DNA of 64,000 nucleotides from Neisseria dumasiana (GCF_022870885.1 NZ_CP091509.1:558001-622000); one strand, 5' to 3'; counted from the stretch's first letter, positions 25,535 to 35,374 are shown. Notes: a model not told the origin generated them from the sequence alone. Numbers and translations are program-made.

Positions 25535-26371
25535 ATGAATACATTTGAAAAGATAAATAACGGCATCAGCCAAAGTCTTAGTCATTATGAAACCATGACC
25601 GGCAGTGTAAATGCGATGGTTCAGGCATTTTGGTTGCGGGTTCCTTATTTGGTATTGGCGCTGTTGGTATTTATTCTGTTTTATTTTTTATCCAAGCTGT
25701 TTAAGCGGCTGACTGCCAAACTGCTTGCCGGCCGTTTGAGTAACCGCATGAATCTTTTGCTGGTTTTGCAGCGTATCGGAGGAGCCTTAATTATATTTGC
25801 CGGATTTTTGGCTTCAATGATGATTGCTATTCCCGATTTTACGCCTACCCAGTTGATTAGTGCGTTGGGTATCGGCTCGGTTGCGATAGGTTTCGCATTT
25901 AAAGATATTTTTCAAAATTTACTTTCAGGTATTCTGTTGCTGCTCAGTGAGCCGTTTAGGATAGGGGATAGGATTGTATCCGGCTCATTTGAAGGTACGG
26001 TAGAAAATATAGAAATCCGAGCTACTACCTTGCGCACTTATGATGGCCGCCGTATTGTGATACCGAATGCGCAATTATTTACATCACCGGTAACGGTTAA
26101 TACCAGTAGCGGCAGATACCGTCAAAGTACAACTTTTAATGTATCGGCACAATTAGATATAGATGCTGTTAAAAATCGAGTGATTTCAGCCGTCTTGGAG
26201 CAGTGCGGTCATGATATTTCGGATCCTCAAATTGCAGTAATTGAGCTTTCTGATGGCTCTGCTACTTTAGAATTACGCTGGTGGTCTCAAGGCCATGCAG
26301 ACAATAACCGCATTTTAGATGAGGTGTTATCTTGCATTCAGCCCTTTTTGATAAAAGGGGATAAGGATTAA
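25535..26371 (+). CDS. mscS: Small-conductance mechanosensitive channel MscS
   Basis: MscS-type channels open under membrane tension to release solutes after osmotic downshock. The 278-residue protein is close to the E. coli length. It has three predicted membrane helices (about 38-60, 80-105, 110-140). The pore helix TM3 is the glycine/alanine-rich SALGIGSVAIGFAFKDIFQNLLSG, then the beta domain LLLSEPFRIGDRIVSGSFEGTVENI and IVIPNAQLFTSPV follow. GGAAT precedes the ATG by a few bases. The next gene starts 4 nt after its stop, so the two form an operon. Confidence 0.94.
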   Translation: MNTFEKINNGISQSLSHYETMTGSVNAMVQAFWLRVPYLVLALLVFILFYFLSKLFKRLTAKLLAGRLSNRMNLLLVLQRIGGALIIFAGFLASMMIAIPDFTPTQLISALGIGSVAIGFAFKDIFQNLLSGILLLLSEPFRIGDRIVSGSFEGTVENIEIRATTLRTYDGRRIVIPNAQLFTSPVTVNTSSGRYRQSTTFNVSAQLDIDAVKNRVISAVLEQCGHDISDPQIAVIELSDGSATLELRWWSQGHADNNRILDEVLSCIQPFLIKGDKD

Positions 26372-26375
26372 AGCA

Positions 26376-26885
26376 ATGGGAATCAAAACAAAGAGTTGGT
26401 TGAAAAATATTTTTCAGACGGCCTTGATGGTTTTGTTGGTGTCTTTTGCGGTTGACTGGTGGCGAAAGCCTGAGCAGCCCCTTGAATTTGCCGAACAGCC
26501 GCTTATTCTGCTCGACGGACACAAAACCAGTTTGAGTGGGATGAGTAGCGAGCGCACGGCAATAGTTTATTTTTGGGGGAGTTGGTGCGGAATCTGCCGT
26601 CATACTTCTCCGGTTATACAACGCATACATCAAGTAGGTGTACCGGTATTAGGTGTTGCTTTGCGTTCCGGAGCGGAGAATGAAGTGCGCGATTATATGC
26701 GTAACAACGGCATGAGCTTTGATACGGTAAACGATGCAGACAGCGCACTTTCAGCGCAGTGGCAGGTGTCGGTAACACCTACGATCGTTTTGATTAAAAA
26801 CGGCAAGATGGTACACAGCACCACAGGCTTGAGCAGTTATTGGGGGTTGCGCGGCAGGCTTTGGCTGGCGGACTGGATAAATTAA
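26376..26885 (+). CDS. Membrane-anchored thioredoxin-like protein (ScsD/TlpA type)
   Basis: The 169-residue protein has one N-terminal membrane anchor (about 10-27), a short linker, and a periplasmic TlpA/ScsD-like thioredoxin domain. The active site is CGIC (Cys71-Cys74) in IVYFWGSWCGICRHTSPV, and the cis-Pro loop is VSVTPTIVLIKNG. ScsD-like proteins reduce or oxidise periplasmic thiols, in some bacteria as part of copper tolerance. No partner Scs genes are present here. The gene follows mscS by 4 nt. An uptake sequence at about 26410 encodes FQTAL in the membrane anchor. Confidence 0.85.
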   Translation: MGIKTKSWLKNIFQTALMVLLVSFAVDWWRKPEQPLEFAEQPLILLDGHKTSLSGMSSERTAIVYFWGSWCGICRHTSPVIQRIHQVGVPVLGVALRSGAENEVRDYMRNNGMSFDTVNDADSALSAQWQVSVTPTIVLIKNGKMVHSTTGLSSYWGLRGRLWLADWIN

Positions 26886-26976
26886 ATTCAGACGGCTTTC
26901 GTTTTGTGTAACCAATCTTGGCAAAAGCCGTAAATGGTGGATGCAGTTAATCTTGTTCGATATTGTCAATAAAAAT

Positions 26977-27012
26977 CCCGTGTTGTCTATATTCCAATAT
27001 GGACAACACGGG
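26977..27012. terminator. Bidirectional terminator between the thioredoxin-like gene and clpX
   Basis: CCCGTGTTGTC and GACAACACGGG form a perfect outer stem with an inner ATATT/AATAT extension around CC. On the minus strand ATTTTTATTG follows, so it mainly serves clpX. Confidence 0.85.
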
Positions 27013-27033
27013 ACTTTTGCAAACAAGTATTTG

Positions 27034-28314
27034 TTACGCAGCCGGTTTCTTATTGTTTTCGGTTTCTTGATATTCTTGGCCGTCTGAAAGCAACAATTTA
27101 GGTTTGCTGCCTTTTTCAATCACGTTTTCATTGACCACAACTTTTTTCACTTCTTTCAAACCGGGCAATATGTACATGGTTTCCAGCAGGCAGCGTTCTA
27201 CGATGGAACGAAGGCCGCGTGCGCCGGTTTTGCGTTCCATCGCTTGTTTGGCAATGCTGCGTAATGCGGAGGGTAAAACTTCCAACTCCACACCTTCCAT
27301 AGCAAACAACGCTTGGTATTGTTTGATTAGTGCATTTTTCGGTTCGGTCAGAATATTGATTAATGCATCTTCATCGAGCTCGGCCAGAGTGGCGATAACA
27401 GGCAGGCGGCCGATAAGTTCGGGAATCAAACCGAATTTAATTAAGTCTTCAGGCTCTACGGTTTCAAATAAAGCCGTAATATCAGCGTTTTCATCTTTGC
27501 TGCTGACGGCGGCACCAAAACCGATTCCGCCTTTTTCCGTGCGTTGGCGGATAACTTTTTCCAAACCGGCAAACGCACCGCCACAGATAAACAAAATGTT
27601 GGTGGTATCTACATTGATAAATTCTTGATTGGGATGTTTGCGCCCGCCTTGGGGAGGAACGGAGGCAACCGTTCCCTCAATCAGTTTCAGCAATGCTTGT
27701 TGCACACCTTCTCCCGATACGTCACGGGTTATCGAAGGGTTGTCACTTTTGCGGGAGATTTTGTCGATTTCATCGATATACACAATACCGCGCTGTGCTT
27801 TTTCGACATCGAAATCACATTTGCCCAATAATTTCGTAATAATCTGTTCCACGTCTTCGCCCACATAGCCTGCCTCTGTGAGCGTGGTGGCATCGGCCAT
27901 TACGAAAGGTACGTCGAGTTTGCGTGCCAGTGATTGGGCGAGCAGGGTTTTTCCGGAGCCCGTCGGGCCGATAAGCAGGATATTACTCTTTGATAATTCT
28001 ACATTATCGCTGCTTTTGGGATGGCGCAAGCGTTTGTAGTGGTTATAAACCGCAACAGCCAAAGCCTTTTTGGCTTGCTCTTGTCCGATAACGTGATCGT
28101 TGAGATTGGCAACGATTTCGGCCGGAGTCGGTAATCGGTCTTGTGGAGCATTTTCAACAGAGATGTTGTCGGAATCTTCATGCTGGCTTTGAAGCATAAT
28201 GCCGCAAGTTTCTACGCATTCATTGCAGATTAAAGCTTTTTCGCCTTCAATCAGGTTTTTGACCTCATGCTCGGGTTTGCCGCAAAACGAGCAGAAACGT
28301 TTTTCGTCTGACAT
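27034..28314 (-). CDS. clpX: ATP-dependent Clp protease ATP-binding subunit ClpX
   Basis: ClpX is the AAA+ unfoldase that feeds substrates to ClpP. The 426-residue protein has the N-terminal zinc-binding domain (Cys8, Cys11, Cys30, Cys33), Walker A GPTGSGKT (116-123), Walker [11 protein letters not shown], sensor and pore-loop segments ([10 protein letters not shown]), and the IGF-type ClpP-docking loop [10 protein letters not shown]. Length and motifs are complete. clpP is not adjacent in this window, unlike in many bacteria. No convincing promoter is seen in the 500 bp upstream. Confidence 0.97.
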   Translation of the reverse strand: MSDEKRFCSFCGKPEHEVKNLIEGEKALICNECVETCGIMLQSQHEDSDNISVENAPQDRLPTPAEIVANLNDHVIGQEQAKKALAVAVYNHYKRLRHPKSSDNVELSKSNILLIGPTGSGKTLLAQSLARKLDVPFVMADATTLTEAGYVGEDVEQIITKLLGKCDFDVEKAQRGIVYIDEIDKISRKSDNPSITRDVSGEGVQQALLKLIEGTVASVPPQGGRKHPNQEFINVDTTNILFICGGAFAGLEKVIRQRTEKGGIGFGAAVSSKDENADITALFETVEPEDLIKFGLIPELIGRLPVIATLAELDEDALINILTEPKNALIKQYQALFAMEGVELEVLPSALRSIAKQAMERKTGARGLRSIVERCLLETMYILPGLKEVKKVVVNENVIEKGSKPKLLLSDGQEYQETENNKKPAA

Positions 28315-28811
28315 ATTTTAGTTTTCTTTGGAGAATTATTTTTTAAGAATGGATGAGGAGCTGGTTAAGTTCAACTGGTAAGTATAATAAGTATCTGCTT
28401 GTTTATCAAACTAAGTAGATGAGTATTCATATAGAAGCTTAAGAGGCTCTTAAGCACAATGAAGATTTACCGTGGCGGCTTTTGGAAAAAGAAAAAGTAT
28501 CGGGTGATGAAAAATCAAGAATTTTTCAACATGTACGGTTTGTGCAACAAGATTTTGACTTCATTAAAAGTAAATATGGTTACTTTTTATTTGGTCTTTT
28601 CGGCAAAAATGAGCATATTGGTATGCTTATTAGATAGTTTTATAAGGTAAAATATGGTTTAAGTAGAAGAAAATATATTTTTCGACTTTACAGCAAAGCC
28701 GGTTTTAATCAATAATTTAATGAATACAGGTAAACCGTGTTGTCATAAGCCTGAAAAGCAGGAAGGTGACGGCGCGATGGTTTTATTTTAAATACACACG
28801 GAAGATGAAAA
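28315..28811. other. Intergenic region between clpX and pbpG
   Basis: This 497-bp AT-rich gap separates divergent clpX and pbpG. A frame open from 28443 to about 28637 (EALKHNEDLPWRLLEKEK...) looks protein-like in composition but has no start or ribosome site, so it may be a gene remnant. Another frame with an ATG at 28459 is lysine-rich and unconvincing. No repeat is recognised. Confidence 0.35.
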
Positions 28812-29756
28812 ATGCCGATGATGAATATCAGCAAAAAAATTGCCGCCGCTTGTTTGAGTATCGGTTTGGCAGCTTTCAGCCTGCCTGCGGCGGCCGATGA
28901 CTTAGACGTGTTAGGGCAATTTTTAGAGCAGAATTTTCCGGTTGAAAGCGATCCGTTGGGCGCATTCGCCACAATGAAAATCGAAGATCAGTTAGAAGCG
29001 CAGGCTGCTTATGCAGGTCCTTTGCTGTCTTCGCAATCTGCTTTAATCGTCAACAATAAAACAGGCGAGGTGCTTTTTCAGAAGAACCCCAACCGCGTGA
29101 TGCCGATTGCCTCGATTTCAAAATTGATGTCTGCCATGGTTGTGCTTGATGCCAATCAGAATATGAATGAGCCGATTACCATTACCGCTGCGGAAATCGA
29201 CCGTTTGAAAGGCACCGGCAGCCGCTTGGCAATAGGCACTACTTTAACCCGCGGCGAACTGCTTCATTTGAGTTTGATGAGCAGTGAAAACCGTGCCACT
29301 CATGCACTCGGCAGAAGTTATCCGGGCGGTATGCCCGCTTTCGTGGATGCCATGAACCGTAAAGCGCAAAGCTTGGGTATGGGCAACACCCGTTTCTACG
29401 AACCGACCGGTTTGGACTTCCGTAATGTTTCAACTGCGAACGATTTGAGCAAAATGGTACAGGCGGCGAGTAAGTATCCCGTTATCCGCCGCGACAGTGT
29501 TTCAAATTATCGTGCGGTTTATACCAACCGGGGGCAGCAAAGCTATAAAAACAGCAATGCTTTGGTTCGTGAAGGCGGTTGGAATATTGAGCTTCAAAAA
29601 ACCGGCTATATCCGCGAGGCAGGCCGCTCTATGGTTGTGAAGGCGAAAGTTCAGAACCAACCGGTAACCATTGTTTTGTTGAATGCGCCTTCATCTCTCA
29701 GCCGCGTGAACGATGCGCGCAAAATTGAATCTTGGATGCTGCAAAAACGCTCTTAA
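28812..29756 (+). CDS. pbpG: D-alanyl-D-alanine endopeptidase PBP7/8 (PbpG)
   Basis: This periplasmic penicillin-binding protein cuts D-Ala-meso-DAP cross-links in peptidoglycan. The 314-residue product has a signal peptide cut near AAA (about residue 28). The three serine-peptidase motifs are SISK (Ser101, Lys104), SEN (158-160) and KTG (263-265). It lacks the C-terminal amphipathic anchor of PBP5-type carboxypeptidases, which favours the PBP7/PbpG group. GGAAG lies 7 nt before the ATG at 28812; two further ATGs follow closely, so the exact start is uncertain by three codons. Confidence 0.92.
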   Translation: MPMMNISKKIAAACLSIGLAAFSLPAAADDLDVLGQFLEQNFPVESDPLGAFATMKIEDQLEAQAAYAGPLLSSQSALIVNNKTGEVLFQKNPNRVMPIASISKLMSAMVVLDANQNMNEPITITAAEIDRLKGTGSRLAIGTTLTRGELLHLSLMSSENRATHALGRSYPGGMPAFVDAMNRKAQSLGMGNTRFYEPTGLDFRNVSTANDLSKMVQAASKYPVIRRDSVSNYRAVYTNRGQQSYKNSNALVREGGWNIELQKTGYIREAGRSMVVKAKVQNQPVTIVLLNAPSSLSRVNDARKIESWMLQKRS

Positions 29757-29786
29757 TATTTAGAGTATATTTTGTGGTTAATCAAT

Positions 29787-29824
29787 AACAGCCTGACGGA
29801 TATTGTTTGAATCGTCAGGCTGTT
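29787..29824 (+). terminator. Terminator of pbpG
   Basis: AACAGCCTGACG pairs perfectly with CGTCAGGCTGTT around a 14-nt loop. Confidence 0.82.
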
Positions 29825-29915
29825 TGGTTTTGAAAACACCGGGTAAGCCGTTTAAATGATTCAGCTTGGAGCAAGGTTTGTGCTTTTTCTTAAGTTGGTT
29901 GGCTACGGTAATTAC

Positions 29916-29953
29916 AAAAAAGCCGTCTGAAATAGATTTTCAGACGGCTTTTC
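29916..29953 (-). terminator. Inverted uptake-sequence terminator of glyS
   Basis: Two uptake sequences in inverted orientation (GCCGTCTGAAA and TTTCAGACGGC) with flanking A/T runs form a stem with a 4-5 nt loop directly after glyS, a common Neisseria terminator design. Confidence 0.88.
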
Positions 29954-29974
29954 AATATACGTTTTATGGTTGAT

Positions 29975-32035
29975 TTACTCGCTTAATAGAGCAATATCGG
30001 CCACGGCGTTCATCAGATCCGCCAATTGATTCAGAAGGTTGAGGCGGTTTTGTTTTACCGCGGCATCGTCGGCCATTACCATTACATTGTCGAAGAAGGC
30101 ATCTACTTGCGGCTTTACCGAAGCCAAAGCGGATAAGGCTGTCTGAAAATCTTGGGCAGCCAAGGCGGCTTCGATTTTCGGCTGCAAATCTTTTGCAGCG
30201 GCAAACAGGGCTTGTTCTTCGTTTTGTTGCAGCAGGCTTTCGTTTACTGCGCCTAATTCGGCATCGGATTTTTTCAACAGGTTCTGTACGCGCTTGTTGG
30301 CGGCGGCAAGAGCGGCTGCTTCGGGCAGTTGTTTGAACGCGGCCACAGCTTGCAGCTTGGCAGCCAAGTCGTTTAAACGGCTTGGTTTTTTGGCCAATAC
30401 GGCTGCAACGATGTCTTGCGGGTAATCGTTTTGCAGCAATACGGCTAAACGCGCCTGCATGAAGTCGGCAACTTCGGCAACGGTGTTGTCGGCGAGTTTG
30501 CCTTGCGGGAAACTGTTGTAGGCCGTCTGAAGCAGATCGTTGATGTCCAAATCGTGTTGCATCAGCATACGCAACACGCCAAGTGCGGAACGGCGCAGGG
30601 CATAGGGGTCTTTGTCGCCGGTGGGAATCAGGCCGATGCCCCAAATGCCGACCAGGGTTTCCAGTTTGTCGGCCAAGGCAACGGCGGTGGCAATCGGGCT
30701 TTCAGGTAGCTTGTCGCCGGCAAAGCGGGGTTGGTAATGCTGTTCGACGGCATCGGCAATTTCCGAGCTTTCGCCGTCAAGTTGGGCGTAGTATTTGCCC
30801 ATGGTGCCTTGCAGTTCGGGAAATTCGCCGACCATTTCGGTAACGAGGTCGGCTTTGGCCAAGCGGGCTGCGCGTTCTGCCGTGGCTTTGTCGGCTTCCA
30901 ATTGTGCGGCAATGTGTGCGGCCAGGCTTTGCAAACGCTCGATGCGTTCGGCTTGCGAACCGATTTTGTTGTGGTAAACCACGTTGGCCAGTTTGGGCAG
31001 ACGGCTTTCGAGCGAGGCTTTTTGGTCTTGTTTGTAGAAAAATTCGGCATCAGACAGGCGGGCGCGCAATACGCGTTCGTTGCCGTGGATGATGTGGCTC
31101 GGATCTTCGGTTTGCAGATTGGAAACCAGCAGGAAGCGGTTCATCAGCTTGCCGTTTTGATCGAGCAGCGGGAAGTATTTTTGGTTTTGCTGCATGGTGA
31201 GAATCAGGCATTCCTGCGGCACGGCGAGAAAGTGTTCTTCAAACTGCGCTTCCAATACCACAGGCCATTCCACAAGCGCGGTGACTTCGTCGAGCAAGGC
31301 TTCGTCGGCGGCAACCGTGGCGTTCAGACGGCCTGCCTGTTGGTTTAAGGCTGCTTGAATGGCGGCTTTGCGTTCGGCAAACGATGCAATCACTTTGCCT
31401 TGTTCGCGCATTTGCTCGGCGTAGCGGTCGGCGTGGGTAATGTCGAACAGGCCGTCTGAAAGAAAACGGTGCCCTGACGTTTGACGCTGGCTTTCCAGTC
31501 CCAATACGGAAGCGGCAACGGTATCTGCGCCGTGCATCACGATTAAACCGTGAACGGGGCGCACGAAGGTGTGCGTGCTGCTGCCCCAACGCATCACTTT
31601 CGGAATCGGCAGTTTTTTCACGGCTTGGGCGAGAATGTCTTCCAGCAATTCAGGCAGGCTTTTGCCTTGTTGGGTAAATTCGTATGCGTAAACATCTTGC
31701 TTGCCGTCGTGAACGATTTTTAAGTCGGCAATATCGGCACCGCAAGAGCGGGCAAAGCCTTCCAATGCTTTGGTGGGTGCGCCGTCTTTCATGGCATTGG
31801 CTACTGCCGGGCCTTTTTTCACCACCTCTTGGTCGGCTTGAACGGCTTTGACGTTTTTAACCTGCACGGCAAGGCGGCGGGGCGAGGCATAGGCGGTGTA
31901 TTCGGCAACACCTTCGATTAATTGCGCTTTTTCTAAGCCTTCTACAATGGAAGCGGCAAGGCTGTTGCCCAAGTTGTTGAGGGCTTTGGGGGGTAGCTCT
32001 TCGGTGAGGAGTTCGATTAACAGGGTTTGGGTCAT
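29975..32035 (-). CDS. glyS: Glycyl-tRNA synthetase beta subunit
   Basis: GlyS forms the alpha2beta2 glycyl-tRNA synthetase with GlyQ and contributes tRNA binding. The 686-residue protein starts MTQTLLIELLTEELPPKAL, the family signature. It has the central HD-like region and ends in the DALR-type anticodon-binding domain (FFDNVMVMADDAAVKQNRLNLLNQL). The length is normal (about 690). It is the third gene of the glyQ-yggL-glyS operon, about 48 nt after yggL, with an uptake sequence in the gap. Confidence 0.96.
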   Translation of the reverse strand: MTQTLLIELLTEELPPKALNNLGNSLAASIVEGLEKAQLIEGVAEYTAYASPRRLAVQVKNVKAVQADQEVVKKGPAVANAMKDGAPTKALEGFARSCGADIADLKIVHDGKQDVYAYEFTQQGKSLPELLEDILAQAVKKLPIPKVMRWGSSTHTFVRPVHGLIVMHGADTVAASVLGLESQRQTSGHRFLSDGLFDITHADRYAEQMREQGKVIASFAERKAAIQAALNQQAGRLNATVAADEALLDEVTALVEWPVVLEAQFEEHFLAVPQECLILTMQQNQKYFPLLDQNGKLMNRFLLVSNLQTEDPSHIIHGNERVLRARLSDAEFFYKQDQKASLESRLPKLANVVYHNKIGSQAERIERLQSLAAHIAAQLEADKATAERAARLAKADLVTEMVGEFPELQGTMGKYYAQLDGESSEIADAVEQHYQPRFAGDKLPESPIATAVALADKLETLVGIWGIGLIPTGDKDPYALRRSALGVLRMLMQHDLDINDLLQTAYNSFPQGKLADNTVAEVADFMQARLAVLLQNDYPQDIVAAVLAKKPSRLNDLAAKLQAVAAFKQLPEAAALAAANKRVQNLLKKSDAELGAVNESLLQQNEEQALFAAAKDLQPKIEAALAAQDFQTALSALASVKPQVDAFFDNVMVMADDAAVKQNRLNLLNQLADLMNAVADIALLSE

Positions 32036-32083
32036 TGTTCAGACTTTCTATCTATAATACGTTTATCCGTTTTCAGACGGCCT

Positions 32084-32494
32084 TTATTTGTGAATTTCAT
32101 CGCATTGATCGTATTCGGTTTCATGGCAGTAAAAACCGTCAATCAGTTTGCCTGCGCGTAAGTGCTGTACGTCTTTTCGTGCAACCAGCCATTCAATCAA
32201 CATTTGCCGCTGCATCGACGTGATATTGTGCGGCGGGCGTTGGGTGTGGTCGAAGATGATGGAAAAGTTTTCCGCAGTTCCTCCACTTACCAAGCACATT
32301 GAGTTTGCGTACACCCAATCAATTAAGTCATCAATAAACTGTTCGAAATATGCAGCAGTTCGATATTCCGGCATCAGGCTGCCGCACACGCTGAAAACCA
32401 AGTTTTGATACTCGCCCACATAAAATTTTTTGCGTTGGCGGGCATTCATTTTGCGGATTTTCCGTCGGCTGGGTGTGCGGTGGTAATGCGGCAT
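32084..32494 (-). CDS. yggL: YggL family 50S ribosome-associated protein
   Basis: The 136-residue protein matches the YggL (DUF469) family in its basic N-terminus SRRKIRKMNARQRKKFYVGEYQNLVFSV, the FIDDLIDWVYANSM helix and the middle block QRQMLIEWLVARKDVQHLRAGKLIDGFY. YggL-type proteins have been reported to bind the large ribosomal subunit; the role is not well defined. The ATG at 32494 follows GGG by 7 nt; an upstream GTG would add four codons. It is inserted between glyQ and glyS, which suggests translation-linked co-expression. Confidence 0.82.
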   Translation of the reverse strand: MPHYHRTPSRRKIRKMNARQRKKFYVGEYQNLVFSVCGSLMPEYRTAAYFEQFIDDLIDWVYANSMCLVSGGTAENFSIIFDHTQRPPHNITSMQRQMLIEWLVARKDVQHLRAGKLIDGFYCHETEYDQCDEIHK

Positions 32495-32555
32495 AAGTTT
32501 ACCCACAGATGTTTTCAGACGGCCTATCTGAAGAAAAGAAGCAGGCCGTCTGAAA

Positions 32556-33461
32556 TTAAGCAGATTGGTTTTTAATCAACGGAAAACCCAATTTCTCCCG
32601 GCTCTCGACAAACTTCTGCGCCACAATCCGGCTTAAGGTGCGGATACGGCCGATATAGGTGGCGCGTTCGGTAACGGAAATGGCGCCGCGCGCATCAAGC
32701 AGGTTGAAGGTGTGGCCGGCTTTGAGCACCAGTTCGTAAGCGGGCAGGGCGAGTGACGTGTCTTCTACTTCCAGCAGGCGTTTGGCTTGGGCTTCGTAGT
32801 CGTTAAATTGCTTCAACAGCCATTCGGCATCGGAATATTCAAAGTTGTAGGTGGATTGTTCCACTTCGTTTTGGTGGTACACGTCGCCGTAGGTAACGGT
32901 TTGGCCGTCGGGGGTTTTCGACCATACCAAGTCATATACGTTTTCTACGCCTTGCAGATACATGGCGAGGCGTTCGATGCCGTAGGTGATTTCGCCCAAA
33001 ACAGGCGTGCAGTCGATGCCGCCGACTTGTTGGAAATAGGTAAATTGGGTGACTTCCATGCCGTTGAGCCACACTTCCCAGCCCAAGCCCCATGCGCCGA
33101 GGGTGGGGTTTTCCCAGTCGTCTTCTACAAAACGGATGTCGTGTACTTTCGGGTCGATGCCCAGCTCGCGCAGCGAATCGAGGTATTGTTCTTGAATGTC
33201 GGCGGGGGCGGGTTTTAAGGCCACCTGAAATTGGTAATAGTGTTGCAGGCGGTTGGGGTTGTCGCCGTAGCGGCCGTCTTTGGGGCGGCGGCTGGGTTGG
33301 ACATAAGCGGCATACCACGGCTCGGGGCCTAATGCGCGCAGGCAGGTGGCGGGATGGCTGGTGCCGGCGCCGACTTCCATGTCGAAAGGTTGGATGATGG
33401 TGCAGCCGCGTTCGGCCCAAAAGTTTTGTAATTTGAAGATAATTTGTTGGAAGGTGAGCAT
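32556..33461 (-). CDS. glyQ: Glycyl-tRNA synthetase alpha subunit
   Basis: GlyQ carries the class II aminoacylation site that activates glycine. The 301-residue protein starts [20 protein letters not shown]. It contains class II motifs in [19 protein letters not shown] and the segment [20 protein letters not shown], followed by the conserved [13 protein letters not shown]. Length and sequence are complete. It is the first gene of the glyQ-yggL-glyS operon. Uptake sequences lie just after its stop. Confidence 0.97.
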   Translation of the reverse strand: MLTFQQIIFKLQNFWAERGCTIIQPFDMEVGAGTSHPATCLRALGPEPWYAAYVQPSRRPKDGRYGDNPNRLQHYYQFQVALKPAPADIQEQYLDSLRELGIDPKVHDIRFVEDDWENPTLGAWGLGWEVWLNGMEVTQFTYFQQVGGIDCTPVLGEITYGIERLAMYLQGVENVYDLVWSKTPDGQTVTYGDVYHQNEVEQSTYNFEYSDAEWLLKQFNDYEAQAKRLLEVEDTSLALPAYELVLKAGHTFNLLDARGAISVTERATYIGRIRTLSRIVAQKFVESREKLGFPLIKNQSA

Positions 33462-33662
33462 GGTGGGCTTCTGATAATGGTGAAATATATAAAAGTGTGC
33501 ATTTTACTGTTTCGGGCGGGTTTTGGGTAGGTTTCGATGGTTGTAGGGGTAGGTGGGATGAGTTGGTAAATGGGTATGCTTTATGGATAAAAATGCTGAT
33601 AATTCTGTATGTTAAATTTTATTTTGTAGGGATTGGGTGCTTTCTTGATTCGGATTTTTGAG

Positions 33663-33668
33663 TATAAT
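33663..33668 (+). promoter_or_regulatory. -10 box upstream of the OmpA-domain protein gene
   Basis: TATAAT 35 nt before the ATG at 33704, with no strong -35. Confidence 0.5.
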
Positions 33669-33703
33669 CCGTCCGTATTTCATCTATTCAAAGGAAAATA
33701 AAA

Positions 33704-34363
33704 ATGTCGGATAACGATGATCACAAAGAACAGCGCATCGGTTTGTGGGTTGCCGGCGGTGCTTCTGCGCTGGCTGTGTTGTCTATTTTGTTCTATGCCG
33801 TTTGGGGTTGGGAGAACGGTAAAATAGAGGGATCTCCGGGATACGGAATAGCAGCTTCCGATGTGGCGGTTGCGGTTCCTGCTTCAGCTGCGGTTCAGAC
33901 GACCCCTGCGGTTGGCGTTGCTCCGGTGGCAGCGGTTTCGGAACCGGAAGTTGCGGTTGTGGCTTCTGCTGTGGAACAAACTTCGGTAGCCGAGCAGATT
34001 TTGGCTGCTTCCGACACGGCTGAAATGGTGGCAGACGGTGCTCAAGCGGTGGTGGAAAACGGTGTAGTGAAATTTTATTTTGCTACGGGTAAAGCCGATT
34101 TGGCGGCAAATGCTGCCGATGCTTTGAAAGATGTGCTGGCCGGTGCGAAAGAGGGCAAGAAAGCGGTGATTTCGGGCTTTCATGATGTAACGGGCAATAA
34201 GAAGCTGAATGAAGAGCTGTCTAAAAAACGTGCGTTTGCGGTGCGTGATGCTTTGCTGCATTTGGGTGTGCCCGAAGCGCAAATAGAGTTGCGTAAGCCC
34301 GAAAATGCGACGGGTAGCGGCAATAATGCCGAAGCGCGTCGTGTAGAAGTGGTTTTGGAATAA
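33704..34363 (+). CDS. OmpA-domain envelope protein with N-terminal membrane anchor
   Basis: The 219-residue protein has one N-terminal hydrophobic segment (about 12-32, LWVAGGASALAVLSILFYAVW), an Ala/Val/Pro-rich linker (40-105), and a C-terminal OmpA-like domain (about 110-219). That domain contains VVKFYFATGKADL, ISGFHDVTGN, LSKKRAFAVRDALLHLG and a terminal RRVEVVLE. The charged N-terminus before the segment, with no cleavage site or lipobox, suggests an inner-membrane anchor with a periplasmic peptidoglycan-binding domain. AAAGGA precedes the ATG. It is monocistronic with a strong terminator. The specific role is unknown. Confidence 0.85.
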   Translation: MSDNDDHKEQRIGLWVAGGASALAVLSILFYAVWGWENGKIEGSPGYGIAASDVAVAVPASAAVQTTPAVGVAPVAAVSEPEVAVVASAVEQTSVAEQILAASDTAEMVADGAQAVVENGVVKFYFATGKADLAANAADALKDVLAGAKEGKKAVISGFHDVTGNKKLNEELSKKRAFAVRDALLHLGVPEAQIELRKPENATGSGNNAEARRVEVVLE

Positions 34364-34395
34364 TATAGGCCGACGAATATTGGCGTATAAGCGTG

Positions 34396-34436
34396 AAACA
34401 ACAAAGCCCGGAATATATTTCCGGGCTTTGTTGTTT
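34396..34436 (+). terminator. Terminator of the OmpA-domain gene
   Basis: A 17-bp perfect stem (AAACAACAAAGCCCGGAA with its complement) around a short loop, followed by a T-rich uptake sequence. Confidence 0.92.
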
Positions 34437-34447
34437 TCAGACGGCCT

Positions 34448-34590
34448 GAGACCTTTGCAAAACCCCCATCTGCGGCGCATTTCTGCGTTGTGCGCTGCTC
34501 GCTCGTTTGCCTATCTGTATGATATGTCTGCACTCGCTGTGCTGCTACGCCTTGAACTGCATCCACATCTGAGGGTTTTGCAAAGGTCTC
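34448..34590. mobile_element. 143-bp MITE, copy 1
   Basis: The element has terminal inverted repeats GAGACCTTTGCAAAACCCCC (left) and GGGTTTTGCAAAGGTCTC (right). It is flanked by a 5-bp direct repeat GGCCT that splits an uptake sequence. It has no coding capacity. Copy 2 at 46210-46352 differs at only three positions that I can see and has the same length. The ends resemble those I recall for IS1106-like (IS5 group) elements of Neisseria, so it may be mobilised in trans. It ends 12 bp from the moeB stop. Confidence 0.85.
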
Positions 34591-34602
34591 GGCCTGATGG
34601 AT

Positions 34603-35367
34603 TCAAGGTTGTTGGGATGGTTGGTTTGAAGCGCAGACGCGGCAGTGCGGATTTTTTGCCAATTCAAACTGTTGCCATTCGCTGCGCAAGGCATCGTAAA
34701 CAGAAAGCGTACCGTGGCTTGGGCTGCCGATGCCGGCTAAAATTTTCAGGGCTTCTGCGGCTTGTGCGGTGCCGATAATGCCGACAAGCGGGGAGAATAC
34801 GCCGAATACGGCACACGCTCCGTCATCGGCGTGTTTGCCGTCAAACAGGCAGGCATAGCAGGGGGAGTCGGTCAGGTCGGGGCGGTACACGGCAAGCTGG
34901 CCTTCGAAGCGCACGGCAGCGCCGGAAACCAACGGAGTGCGGGTGGCGACGGATGCCCGGTTCACGGCTTGACGGGTGACAAAGTTGTCGCAGCAGTCGA
35001 TTGCAATGGAAACGCCCGCCATCAAGTCTGTTAACCGTTCCTCGGTGAGCTGTTCGTTAAGCGCGCTGATACGGATGCGGCTGTTGATGTTTTTCAGACG
35101 GCCTGCCATCACTTCGGCTTTGCTTAAACCGATGTCGGCTTCGGTGAAGGTGATTTGGCGTTGGAGGTTGGTGCTGTCGATGGTGTCGTGGTCGGCTATT
35201 ATCAAATGCCCCACGCCGGCGGCGGCCAGATAAGGCAAAACCGCCGCGCCCAAGCCGCCGCAGCCGACCACCAATGCCGAGGCATCGAGCAGTTTTTGCT
35301 GGCCTTCGATGCCGATTTCTTCAAGCAGGATGTGGCGGCTGTAACGCAGCAGGTCGCGGTCGTCCAT
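34603..35367 (-). CDS. moeB: Molybdopterin-synthase adenylyltransferase MoeB (HesA/MoeB/ThiF family)
   Basis: MoeB adenylates the C-terminus of the small molybdopterin synthase subunit MoaD so it can be sulfurated. The 254-residue protein has the nucleotide loop VVGCGGLGAAVLPYLAAAGVG, the binding residues DHDTIDSTNLQRQ, the CCDN segment and two zinc-binding CxxC pairs (CYAC and CRVC). ThiF is the close alternative. Its position 7 nt downstream of moaC favours MoeB. The MITE (34448-34590) lies immediately beyond its 3' end. One uptake sequence inside the gene encodes GRLKN. Confidence 0.87.
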   Translation of the reverse strand: MDDRDLLRYSRHILLEEIGIEGQQKLLDASALVVGCGGLGAAVLPYLAAAGVGHLIIADHDTIDSTNLQRQITFTEADIGLSKAEVMAGRLKNINSRIRISALNEQLTEERLTDLMAGVSIAIDCCDNFVTRQAVNRASVATRTPLVSGAAVRFEGQLAVYRPDLTDSPCYACLFDGKHADDGACAVFGVFSPLVGIIGTAQAAEALKILAGIGSPSHGTLSVYDALRSEWQQFELAKNPHCRVCASNQPSQQP

Positions 35368-35374
35368 ATCGGTT

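Noticed and set aside
28459..28650. 63-codon frame upstream of pbpG
   Set aside because: Lysine-rich, no clear ribosome site; a different frame in the same DNA looks more protein-like but lacks a start.
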